A stretch of 64,000 nucleotides of DNA from positions 126,127,910 through 126,191,909 of the forward strand of contig OV884011.1 in the NCBI GenBank assembly GCA_930367205.1, written 5' to 3'. The notes beneath the pieces were generated by a model. It was not told where the DNA came from. It was given only the letters and a program-made list of their open reading frames with translations, and did no database searches. The stretch's first letter is position 1. Each line of letters begins with the position of its first letter. The position numbers and the translations under genes were made by a program. The stretch comes from Acanthosoma haemorrhoidale (lineage: Eukaryota > Arthropoda > Insecta > Hemiptera > Acanthosomatidae). Shown piece by piece: positions 22,136 through 32,026 of the stretch.

Positions 22136-22764
22136 AAGATAAGGCTAAACGATTTCATTTCGGATACTTCTTTTGTCTTGTGGGCGAACAGACTGTTACA
22201 ACCACAATGTTGAAATTCTAATTTATTAGTTGATAGACATCATTGTCTGAAGTATTTATTATTTTGTGTAGAAAGATGTGATGAAAGGCATAAAGTTATT
22301 ATCAAATATAAAAAACAGTCCTTTGTTAAATTTATTACTTAAATATTTGCCCTGGATGTTTCTTCGTTTTTTACTTCAATGTTTATGTGTATATTTTCTT
22401 CCTTCTTATATGTATTGAAAGAACTTTATGACGACAGCCTTAAAGAGTAATAGAGAAAAATGAAAGCTATTCATGGTTAAGTTTAGAAAAAGATGACCAT
22501 ATCTAATTTAGAAATGAGATGTCTTTGTTTAAAACAAGAAACCTCCCCGTTGATTATGCTAGTTAGCGTAAGTAGACACGTAGATGATCACCTTCTTTTT
22601 TCTAGCCACGCTCGCAATTCCTGGGTAAACACACAGACAATCCTGTAATCTATATTTTACCACATATCGAACTTCTTATAAACCAAGTATAAGTATTAAA
22701 ACGAAAATATATAATCGCTTCGACTAGGGATATCCGTGTTCACTTCGTCCCTATTTTTGCACAG
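22136..22764. other. AT-rich stretch, no gene recognised
   Basis: Nothing identifiable until the acceptor-like site at 22761-22764. Confidence 0.5.
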
Positions 22765-22939
22765 CAGGGGTGGATCACTAGAAAAACAATCCCTTAGCTG
22801 GGGGGAAAAGCGATTTAAGCGGCAGCGGATAGGGAAGGGCAGGCCTAAACAAATCATGGACCAGCCGGACAGACTTCAGAATACAAATGACCTAGCCAGT
22901 GCAGATACAGATCACCTACCATCACCTGTGTCAGTAGAG
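22765..22939 (+). CDS. candidate internal exon, unknown protein
   Basis: A pyrimidine-rich stretch ending TTTTTGCACAG precedes it and GAG|GTAGGT follows at 22939/22940, a good donor match. The open frame through it reads about 57 residues, basic at first ('GEKRFKRQRIGKGRPKQIMD', with an AT-hook-like GRPK) and acidic or polar later ('NDLASADTDHLPSP'). Composition is clearly less AT-rich than on either side. A host nuclear protein exon is plausible, but no neighbouring exon could be linked and the family is not recognised. Confidence 0.35.
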
Positions 22940-23204
22940 GTAGGTGTATTGGGGCAAGATCCCACTAGATTTATCTGCAGAAAAATGGACATTGCAAAAT
23001 TTCAGCTCTAAAAAGTTTTAATGTATGCATGAAATATATCTAAATATTTTTACTTCTTCATTGAACCTCATGAAGTGTTTAGACCGCGTTTATAGTTTTT
23101 GGTTGTTGCATACATGAATGTTAAATTTTCATCATATTTATCAGACCCATTTTTATAATCTATTTATATTTGCATTAGGTCATATCAACAAAAAAAAGAA
23201 TGGT

Positions 23205-23206
<2 letters not shown>
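22940..23206. other. AT-rich stretch, no gene recognised
   Basis: Would be intronic if the exon candidate upstream is real; nothing else is visible. Confidence 0.4.

Positions 23207-23260
<54 letters not shown>
23207..23260. repeat. (TA)n microsatellite
   Basis: About 54 bp of TA repeats ending exactly at the start of a family X LTR. Confidence 0.97.
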
Positions 23261-23264
<4 letters not shown>

Positions 23265-23714
23265 CGTCACGAAGGGGTGCCTAGTTACCCTAGCATTGGT
23301 GAGGGGTTGATTAGGTTGTGGCCTGGACAATTGCTTCATGACGGGTCTTACTACTGTACTATCTGACTTCATATTTTATAGGTATGTGCCCCGACAGTGG
23401 ACTATATTCAGGAGAAGAGGTATTGTAGGTAGTTTATGTGGTCTTAGAATGACCACGAATTCACACTCGGTATCTGAGGGTAGGCGAAAGCCGTCCGGAT
23501 GCCAAAGGTGAGTGTGAACCAGAGAAAGGCAGACTAGATTGCCGTGGGAGACACTACGAGGTAATGTTTGTAGGGCCACGGCAACCGTCGTCTTATGGTT
23601 TGGTAATGCTATTTACATTTGTTTAAATTAATTTACAACATATTATAACCAATTTAAAATATATATACAATATAGTATAGGGTAATTTATCTTATGTAGT
23701 TAGCGGACGCTACA
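23261..23714 (+). mobile_element. solo LTR, family X, internally deleted
   Basis: Begins GGGTCGTCACG, lacking the first few bases of the family, and ends GCGGACGCTACA. About 450 bp, with the centre deleted relative to the 880-bp form. ATATA occurs on both sides, consistent with a 5-bp duplication, but this is weak evidence inside a TA repeat. Confidence 0.8.
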
Positions 23715-23794
23715 ATATATGTATACCATAATGTTAAAATCAAAATTTATTTAGGGCCTATCCACTTATATCCTACCCAGTAGCTCAACATTTC

Positions 23795-23960
23795 AGTACC
23801 TTTGTACCTCGTGACCCGGAATATCAATTTTCAGTCCCCCCTTACAACCGAGGATGCGACATTCATTACGGGGAACTAAAACAATTTCTCTTCACAGATA
23901 AGAATGATCGCTGAGGGGACGAAATGATTTAGAAACACGGAAGAACGGAAAGTATTATGT
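23795..23960 (-). pseudogene. partial paralogue of the envelope-like frame at 25684-26260
   Basis: The minus strand reads 'FRVSKSFRPLSDHSYL', then 'REIVLVPRNECRILGCKGGL' with one stop. It aligns residue by residue with 'FRVSKSPHPLSDHSYLQREI' and 'NECRVLNCKGGL' of the longer frame, with the paired Cys positions kept. It ends about 25 residues later. This conservation indicates that the longer frame was once a real protein. Confidence 0.55.
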
Positions 23961-24127
23961 AACCCGGAGAAGGTTTAGGCTGCGTAGTGGAGATTTGGTG
24001 AAATCGAATCCAATGTTTGCCTCCATCACGCATGTGTTGTGATTGTGTTAAATATTGAAAACTAAATTTGTCGAGATAAAGAAGATAAGAAAAGAAGAGA
24101 ATAAAGAAATATAATGATCATGATGTC

Positions 24128-24690
24128 TTGCTACCCTCGAGAATAGATTACTCGCACAACTTGGTTGATACCGGACTAAAGAAATTCATCATAGATTTAT
24201 TACTACACCATAAAATATTATTTGCCGATTCATCTATCACCCAGCGATTCCACCCAGCGTTTTCTTTTTCAATTAAACTTAAAAAAATTCTTGTCAATTA
24301 TCTTTTCATGAACGCATTCGGAAAACTAATTTCAACCAACACAAAATGGCTACCTTACTACTGATTTTCTAATTATTGTTAATGATTCTACAAATTTATT
24401 GATTGATATATCTGGAAATTTCATCAAAATATAAAATACAGTCGTACAAACGAGATACTTTTTTAAATAACGTTTAACGCATAAATTTATGCCATATTGG
24501 AAAATTACTTTTAGCAAGAAAAGTTGGTTGTGCGTTTTTTTTTCAATGAAGTGAATCCTTTGACTTCCGGGATAGATTTATTGCACAACATGGTTGATCC
24601 TAGACTAAAGGAAAAAAAAATGCATGATGAAATCGTAAAACATTATTTGCCAATTAATCTATTGCCTAGAGATTCCACTGATATATAGTT
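24128..24690 (+). repeat. diverged direct repeat, unknown
   Basis: 24136-24255 and 24563-24680 share the pattern GATAGATT...GCACAAC..GGTTGAT followed by GACTAAAG. Both are open in one frame over the shared part ('IDYSHNLVDTGLKK' and 'IDLLHNMVDPRLKE'), so they may be pieces of a duplicated coding sequence. No family is recognised. Confidence 0.35.
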
Positions 24691-25683
24691 ACAAATAGTT
24701 ATATAGTTACTTCTTAAATAGTTATATAGTTACTTCTTCACTAGTTACTTAGGAATTCTAAAACACCCATCCCTTATATATTCTAATACTTTACTTTAGC
24801 CCAGCAGGAAACTATCCCAAAAAATAAATATTCCTATTGTTCTTCTTGTACAATAATATAGATTCAAAATATTTTTTCTTTTTTCTTTCATAGCCCCTTT
24901 AAATTTACAGATTATTATTATATATAGTTATAGATCCTCAGGCGAATCTACTTCAAAATATTGCTTAAAAACCAAAACTATATCAATCATTGGGAATACA
25001 ACTTCATCGGCTTAGTGCTAAACATTAGTTGCGAAGGTCTACTAGACGCTGTTACCACAGCTCAAGGGGACCAATGACAACTTTACAAGGCACACAGCTT
25101 GCTGGCTTCACACTTAAATTGTCGAAGTAGACGATTCCTGAGGTGGAACTTTGCCAACAGAACTTACACCGCCGGTTTCAAGTTCCTTTTTCGGTTGTTT
25201 TTGGCTTCACCTCTGCTCGACTGGTTAAACTCCAATTATATATAAAGGTCTGACTTGCTCTTATTAATGACTGGGGCTTTCATGTCGGATTGGAGCTATT
25301 GAAACTTTCGCTTGGAAGTCGTTAGTTTGGAAGGGGTGGGGGGAGGGGAAAAGAATTGGAAGTCTGATTGCTCGACTTGTCTCCGTCGCTGTATCCACAC
25401 AGGAGGCGAATTTGTTTCGTTTGGCACCTCCAATGTATTTTCTATAAGCATTGAGCACATCAATTTATTTTATGTCTTGGCCATTAATTAAATCAAACTT
25501 TTTTGAACATTCTCATTATCAATCATTAACATTGGTCAATTTTGGCTCATACAAATAGTAAAAAAGGACGAATTTGTGTAGTAGCTTCGATCTTAAATGA
25601 TTCTATTTATATCTTAGCTATTAATCTAAACAGGGCAGGTAAATCTGGGAGATAAGATTTTTAGGTTTTTTTTAAGGAACAAA
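24691..25683. other. AT-rich stretch, no gene recognised
   Basis: Contains a short tandem repeat of TTATATAGTTACTTCTT at about 24695-24750. Nothing coding is supported. Confidence 0.5.
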
Positions 25684-26260
25684 TTAAAAAGGTTCTAACA
25701 AAATACGTAAATTAGAGATAAACTTTTCCTTGTGAGTAAAAGTTGGCGTTAGAACAAAAGGTTTCTTTTTGAAAAAATGAGGCAGTGCAAGACTTTTACA
25801 CGTGGAATCAGGTACATTAGGGGGATGAGGTAATCTGCAAGAAACAGGTAAATCGTTATGGTCGGCCTTTCGGAGTGACACAGATAAGAAGAGGCAGGAG
25901 AAGAATTTGACCAGTCCCTTGCCGGGGATCGTACCCACTGAGAACCCGTAATTCCGTCATCGACCGAGTAGGTTTTCCGATACACTTGCCCCTCATAGAA
26001 CGGGGGTTTCTGATGATATCCGTGTTGTACCTTATGGATGGGAAAATAAACTTTCAGACCTCCCTTGCAATTGAGAACACGACATTCATTGAGGGAAGCT
26101 AAAACAATTTCTCTTTGCAGATAAGAATGATCGCTTAAGGGATGAGGTGATTTAGAGACACGGAACGCTTCTTGTTCTACGGTAGTGGAAAAATAGTAAG
26201 GTCTATGACAGTGCAATAGGATAACGGCCGTAAAGGATATATAATAAGGTAAATGAATCT
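25684..26260 (-). pseudogene. envelope-like secreted-protein frame, unknown family
   Basis: A 155-codon minus-strand frame (26216-25749) is open without an ATG start. Just upstream is a hydrophobic stretch ('YYISFTAVILLH') that resembles a signal peptide. The body has two Cys in 'NECRVLNCKGGLKVYF' and a Tyr/His-rich part ('HKVQHGYHQKPPFYEGQVY'). After a frameshift near 25930, the neighbouring frame continues to 25684 with 'VSCRLPHPPNVPDSTCKS'. Secretory start plus Cys-paired segments would suit an envelope or secreted protein, for instance from an LTR element or an old viral insertion, but that is inference from layout, not family recognition. A partial paralogue lies at 23795-23960. Confidence 0.35.
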
Positions 26261-26345
26261 AGGTAGTGAAGGGAAAAGAAATTATGGTATTACAATGAAA
26301 GCTAACGCTTCTTGTTCTACGGTAGTGGACAAATAGTATGGTCTA
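26164..26345. repeat. 42-bp direct repeat at 140-bp spacing
   Basis: AACGCTTCTTGTTCTACGGT starts at 26164 and again at 26304, and about 42 bp match with two differences. It duplicates the N-terminal part of the envelope-like frame ('RPYY.STTVEQEA'). Confidence 0.85.
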
Positions 26346-26383
26346 CTGTGGGTTACGGTATTGCTGCCTTGTTTCTTCAGGTC

Positions 26384-26640
26384 ATTAATCATTGGTGATC
26401 CATGGATAGGTTAACATGCTAGATGGACTTACATATCAATAGCTCTTTGTTGGTCAGCCATCATCTTCCCTCATCTTATTCCTCTCTCGATGAAGCAGAG
26501 AGTCTCTTTACTCGCTCATATTGGAAGTAAGTTAATAAATAATGAAGTGAAGTGCAGAAGAATTTGTAGAAATTGGTCAATCTGCTCAGGTTTCAAACTT
26601 ACACGCAATTCTAATGTCTTGTCTCACTGTTTTTTGTGAT
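26384..26640. repeat. duplicated block, copy 1 (MITE-free)
   Basis: About 250 bp matching 31678-32026 at high similarity, with blocks such as TCTCTCGATGAAGCAGAGAG. At the point where the second copy carries a 95-bp MITE, this copy reads ATGGACTTACATATCAATAG without interruption. Confidence 0.85.
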
Positions 26641-26742
26641 AAATGAGAGATGGTGCTACCAGCGTATTTACTGGCTTCAGAAACAGTATTTTTGGGACCA
26701 TAATAGTGCATAAAAAAACATTAGTTTAGCACTATTATTTAA

Positions 26743-26949
26743 GGTGCTATTTAGCTGGAACTGGCCGTGGCTGTGGTTGGCAGTGACTACTTAGGAGTTA
26801 TGTTGCGGGACACCGAATTGATGACGTCACATTCACTGGATGACGAGCTGTTCCATCGAAATATGGCCCCTTGACTTCCTCAATGCAGTAGTTAACTGTC
26901 AACAGTCACTGCTAAGAGCTACCGCCGGCAGTTCCAGCGAAATAGTACC
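26743..26949. mobile_element. TTAA-flanked MITE (piggyBac-like)
   Basis: 207 bp between TTAA at 26739-26742 and TTAA at 26950-26953. The ends are inverted repeats: GGTGCTATTTAGCTGGAACT on the left and, reverse complemented, GGTACTATTTCGCTGGAACT on the right, with weaker pairing continuing further in. It has no coding capacity. TTAA duplications are the hallmark of the piggyBac superfamily, though the termini are not the classic CCC/GGG type. Confidence 0.75.
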
Positions 26950-26953
26950 TTAA

Positions 26954-27565
26954 CAATTATACAATTGTCAAAATATTAAAATTATTCTCAAAACTGGCAA
27001 AACTGTATACCCTGGTAAGATAGAATGTGAGAAAGAGAGAGTGGGAGGTATATTTATATATATTTCATAGAAACCGAACATCTTGAAAGAAAAGTATTGC
27101 TGGTGATCTAGCCTTGTTAGGTTATTTTTCTTCGTTTCCTTTGTGTTTTTAGTTGGTCCAAGTTTGCCTTTACCGTTTCGTATTTTGTTATCTGTGTTAT
27201 TTTGAGCTGTTTGACTTTTTATTTAAAAATGATTTTAAACTACAGTAAATTAACTCTGTTGTCGTATTTTATATACAATTTTAATGCGTTATTTTTAATA
27301 TTTGGGGCAATTTTCAGCACAGCCGAAAGTACTTGTGTCTAACTAACACGTTCAATTAGACTTTACTCATTAGAATATTTATTTAAAATTACCGAAGTGT
27401 CAACTTGATTCTTTAGTCACTATTCAAAAACTAACAAGAAAACAACAATAACTAAACCGTTGCTTTAGGATTCTTTATTAAGCCAATAAATTAGTTCTAT
27501 TTTACTTAAAAATTGGACAATATGTCAATTGAAGGAAAGTTTTATCATTGTGGAAACAACGTCTG
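26954..27565. other. AT-rich stretch, no gene recognised
   Basis: No feature recognised. Confidence 0.5.
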
Positions 27566-27622
27566 ACAAACCGGACTAAAACATAGCGAGGTTAGGAAAG
27601 AGAGGTGCAGAGGTAGTTGAAT
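27566..27622 (+). mobile_element. small family X LTR fragment
   Basis: Contains ACTAAAACATAGCGAGGTTA followed by GAGAGGTGCAGAGG, the block seen in the middle of long-form family X LTRs (for example 36560-36605). Both LTR ends are absent. Confidence 0.75.
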
Positions 27623-28574
27623 GAGAAAGACATGGTTCGAGTTCAATGGCAAGCGCCAGTGCAAAGAGAGAGAGCAGTGTTTATGATTATTTGAATATAA
27701 GCTTGTTATATTTATTAATACTACATGTTCATCAATACTAAGATATTAAATCGATTTAATTTGACTATTGATTTAAAATTAATCTTAAACAAAATAGTTT
27801 GAACTTCAAATGAAGAGTGTTAGCTTTATGGCCTTGCATGGAGTGTTAGTATCATATATTAAGATATGATTGTTTAGACATTTCCTGCACTTTATTCTAA
27901 GTCATCAGAAAGAAATGAGTCAATGAATTAAAATAAATATTTATTAGATGAATGAATCAACCCGCACAGAAATTGTTTGCTGATGCCAGAATATGCCGGT
28001 AATAATGTCTTAACAATGTAAGCCGTTAGATGTTATTGTAATATCCTGATCTCAATCGATCAATAGCAACTTCATAACTTCTAGGTGAATTGAAAAATAA
28101 AAAACTTCCTCATATTTTATATTCAAACAGGGCTTGGCAGTCAATATTCGATAAGGATGTAGACCATGTCAAATGTAATTTAGGGTCCCTCACTGCATAA
28201 AGTCTGTGAGCCACTAGCAATGAACCCTTGGGGAGTAACACCGGAGGTAACATGCTTGGAGGGTCCCAGGTAACATGTTATATGTTAATGAACGAAATGC
28301 TAAGTAGCCGGTTCTGTTACGCTACCCACGACAGTGACGTAGTACGAGAACGGATTTTGCACATGGGTACCCCAATAAAGCCAATTGGATGTCAACATTT
28401 TAAACATCACAAGTCATTGGGACATTGTTGTAAAAAATCATGATGTATCTATTTTTTAGCGTGTATCATTTATAATTAATACTTAATGGTCAGGCGACTG
28501 CATCAATCAGTCTTCAACTGATTTCGAACCATCGGTTTGGGTTTAGGAAGCACTGAACAATTCTACACAAGTTC
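27623..28574. other. no gene recognised; one 71-codon frame
   Basis: 28190-28440 is less AT-rich and holds a 71-codon plus-strand frame (28228-28443) with no recognisable motif. The rest is AT-rich. Confidence 0.4.
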
Positions 28575-28950
28575 CACATGATTCAGGAAATGGAAAATCA
28601 AACCAAAAAAATCAATGCAAACGACCTTGATATTATGACACATGGCCTCAAGTATTCTTTATCAAAACACCACTAAGCATCTCAGAACGGGTGAGATATT
28701 AAGCACTGAACTAAGGCCAGGACAGTCTTAGTGTCTTAATCTGGAAGACTTACAAAAGAAAAAAACTAAATGAAATCAAACGACTGTTCGGACAACTAAA
28801 GACACCTATTAAAAAAGAATGTGATATAACACAACAAAATAAGGATATTAATATAACACTATAACCAATATTATAATCACTTGTTTGAATATACGGAACA
28901 GAACTGTGTGAATCAACCTCCAAAGAACAAAAAATACAGTCAATGCAGTC
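28575..28950 (+). mobile_element. jockey-like RT C-terminal relic, left part
   Basis: With stops and frameshifts this reads 'WKIK', then 'FFIKTPLSISERVRY' (compare 'VHFNSIPLPLSETVRY' in copy 2), then 'IWKTYKRKKLNEIKRLFGQL' (compare 'LKRQELNRRFGQLYRLL'), then 'IYGTELCES' (compare 'TYGIELWGT'). It is the segment after the active site, more divergent than the three main copies. It is cut by the solo LTR at 28951; 'QSKIV' after the LTR appears to continue it. Confidence 0.65.
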
Positions 28951-29745
28951 TGTAGCGACCGCTAACTACATAAGTTAAATCACCCTATACTCTGGTGCAC
29001 ACATATTGTAAGCAAAGTAAGATAACAGGAACTAAGTGTATGTAAATAATAGTAAGTTGTTAGTAATAAACCATGCGCGGGACCGGCAGTCGTAAAACAA
29101 GTCAGGTACTCCGGCCTAAAAGCCACCTGGCCGTCATAAAACAGACCCTGTCAGATCAAGGTCGCCTCCCGGCGGTCATAAACCTAAAAGCCATGCCATA
29201 AACGGTCGTAAACTAAGCGACCTTTTTCTCCGGTCACGCGCCTTGTGACAGGTGTACCATCATACACATATCCCTTTCAGACCGACTCCGCCTTCCGTTA
29301 GGAAGGGGAAATAATATTTAAACCAGGGCGTTGTTCCCTATAAGCCCACTCAGTCTCCTCATCTCCTCACCGCTTTCACTCGGTGACGCTTTACGCCCGG
29401 GCCACGGGCCCAGGAAGTCAGTCTTTTAGACTCCTCGCCACCCACTCTCTCCTCATCGCCTCTGAGTCTATCACCCTGTCTCTCAGCCTCCTTGCAGACC
29501 CTCGGACGACTGGTACCTGTGATGCTGCCGGTCTCCCGTCCGAACTCTGAAAACCGGTCTTATTCTTTATGAAACCTCTGTACCTCTTCTCTTGAACATA
29601 GTGTATTGTCGGGACACATACCTATGATAAATGGAGTCAGATATTAACGCCGACATGGAACATTGGTCCATGTTATAAACTACAACAATCCGCACTTGTC
29701 ACCAGGGCTAGAGTGATTAGGCACTCCCCTAGTGGCAACCCGACA
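28951..29745 (-). mobile_element. solo LTR, family X
   Basis: 795 bp. On the plus strand it begins TGTAGCGACCGC and ends GGCAACCCGACA, so the LTR is on the minus strand. It is flanked by CAGTC (28946-28950 and 29746-29750), a perfect 5-bp duplication. It is inserted in the jockey-like relic. Confidence 0.92.
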
Positions 29746-30779
29746 CAGTCAAAAATTGTTGACACTTAATAAACTCGAAACAGATACAAACCCGAGACCA
29801 GGGAGAATTTGCAGCGAAAATCCATTCGTGACTACACCAAATGAGTTATTAATAGCTTCACAAAGAGAAGTACTCCAGATCACGCCAGTCTGTTACTGTG
29901 AAATCATTCGCCTGTGGTAGTTTTGCTGCCCTTGTAAATTTTTATTTAAATAATTAATAAAATCATTGCTTATTTTAGTTTATTTATTAAGTGAATACAA
30001 TCATGATCTATCCATCCTGAATTTTTTTGTTTAGCTATTTATAAAGGCCTAGAGTCTTTTGACGAAATGCTCAGCAGATTAGGGAGAAATGTAAATGACC
30101 AATGGACCCACCCTATATCTCTGGAGGACAAGCCGTTAGTAATTAAAAGAAATTGACATCCCAGGGAGGTGGAATTGTCAAGTTTATGACTTTTGTTGGA
30201 ATCAAATAAAGGGAAGGTTACTTTAAGAATTTCTAAATCCTCTTCGAGAGATTTCTTTTTAATCTATAACTTGGTTAGGTCGTATAGTTGTGTTTCGTTC
30301 TATGTACTATTTGTAAAGAACGTTACATTATGGAATCGAGCAGAACCTATCCCCTTTTTCTCTATATCTATTTCATATAGAATCTATATAACCGAGAGCA
30401 GAAGCAAAATTAAAAAACGATTAGCTTAACCAAAAACAAAAACAGCGTGAGAAAATAAAGGCTTACCAGGGAGATCGGCTTAAAGGAACAACCAAGTTAG
30501 CTAACGGTGCCAGTAATAAGATGCAGGCTGGGCGATATTGCCTCGGCACAGTTTGAACATCTCGGAAACGGGTAGCTCTCCAATTACCTAGAGGTATTCA
30601 GGGCCTGCGGTCTAATAGAACAACGGCCGCTCAACCTAGAAACTAAGCTTAAGCTGCAGTTATTGTGCACATGTCATAATGGTTGGAATTGTGTAATTTT
30701 TGATCTCTTAAAAAATTGTGTATATTTTAAGATTGAGTTTTGTTTCTAATATAGAAACTATTTGTCTTTAATGGTATCA
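29746..30779. other. no gene recognised
   Basis: The first few bases continue the jockey-like relic. Short frames at 29732-29920 and 30193-30429 have no recognisable motif. 30430-30660 is less AT-rich but unassigned. Confidence 0.4.
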
Positions 30780-30990
30780 GATTTCCTTCCAATTTTATTC
30801 CATCATGCGATCATTTATCGAATGCAAGTTGTTGAAGTTGTCTGCCACTTAGCTAGTGCCTGTATGATAACGGCCTTGGTGTTCCACAGGGAAGTATGCT
30901 GCTTTTACTTTACACCTTCTATAGTCACCGTCATGAAATTAGACACATGGGATAAATGGGCTACATTTGATTGGTGGACTAATCATTAAT
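30780..30990 (+). mobile_element. LINE reverse transcriptase relic
   Basis: The plus strand reads 'DNGLGVPQGSMLLLLYTFYS' near 30868-30925. This matches the GVPQGS-x-L-x-P-x-L-Y block of non-LTR reverse transcriptases. No catalytic motif survives in the flanks. Confidence 0.5.
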
Positions 30991-31677
30991 TTGCTTTTTT
31001 ATGGCTTACTGTTTGGCATTATCGGAGTAAAGGGATCACTTAGATAGAAGAGAAGTGCACAGAGCGGCAACGGGCTTGACATGTATTGCGGGTTCTCACG
31101 CTTCTAATTTCGTGACAGCAACTATAGCCTCAAGTGATTTAATTACTACAAGACAACATATTCGTGACATTTCCAAATGGCGCATCCATTATTAATTTAC
31201 ATCAGTCCAATACAAGCATTACTGTATTACAAACGCATTTACGAGATAACAAGAAAAATCGTAGTTAAACAGATGGCTTGTTTTTTTTCTAACTTTGTAA
31301 GTATTCTCAGATCACTTTAGCGCTATTGACAGTACTGCTTTGGTGAAAAAACTCCTGAATTGGGAAAACGTAGCAATATTTTTGCATTTCAGTTCTTAAA
31401 ATCAGTAACTAGCAGAGGTGTCGATAGACGAACCTGAGATGTTTTCCATGTCAGTAATTTTAAAGCAAGGATGACGAGGTGAAAGATATGATGTAGTTAA
31501 ACCCTACACAGTGGGTTTTTAGCCCTTCCCTATATTTTATTTTCAGTTTCGTAAATTAGAAGTGGTTGGACCTTGATAACATTGCCTTAATGGAAGTACA
31601 CAAGTGGAAATAAAAATGTACATGAAACGGTTTCACTATATTATATAAACGAAAATTAAAACACTTCTTTAGGGATT
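30991..31677. other. AT-rich stretch, no gene recognised
   Basis: No feature recognised. Confidence 0.5.
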
Positions 31678-32026
31678 TAATCATTGTGGTCCATGGTGTT
31701 AGGTTAACATGCTATATGGACTTACAAGGATGGTCTGAAAAGTTTCCGACCTGACAAAGCTTTAATTTATTTTATTATCATCTTCATGTTGAGGTCGGAA
31801 ACTTTTCAGACCACCTGTGTACATATCAATAGTTCTTTGCTGACTTATCTTCCCTCGTCTTATTCCTCTCTCGATGAAGCAGAGAGTCTCTTTACTCACT
31901 CATATTGGAAGTAAGGTAATAAATAATGAAGTGAAGTGCAGAAGAATTTGTAGAAATTGATCAATCTGGTCAGGTTTCAAGTTTACACGCAATTCTAGCC
32001 CCTTGTTTCGCAGTTTTGTGTGATCA
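31678..32026. repeat. duplicated block, copy 2 (carries a MITE)
   Basis: Matches 26384-26640 on both sides of a 95-bp insertion at 31725-31819. Its nature is unknown: no clear reading frame or terminal repeats. Confidence 0.85.
31725..31819. mobile_element. 95-bp mariner-type MITE
   Basis: The core inverted repeats are perfect for 22 bp (starting TGGTCTGAAAAGTTTCCGAC at 31731, mirrored at 31792-31813) and extend with mismatches to both ends. TA flanks it at 31723-31724 and 31820-31821. The paralogous site at 26384-26640 has a single TA and no insert, which proves a TA-target insertion. The TIR sequence is of mariner type. With only about 40 bp between the arms it is close to a pure hairpin. 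Confidence 0.9.
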
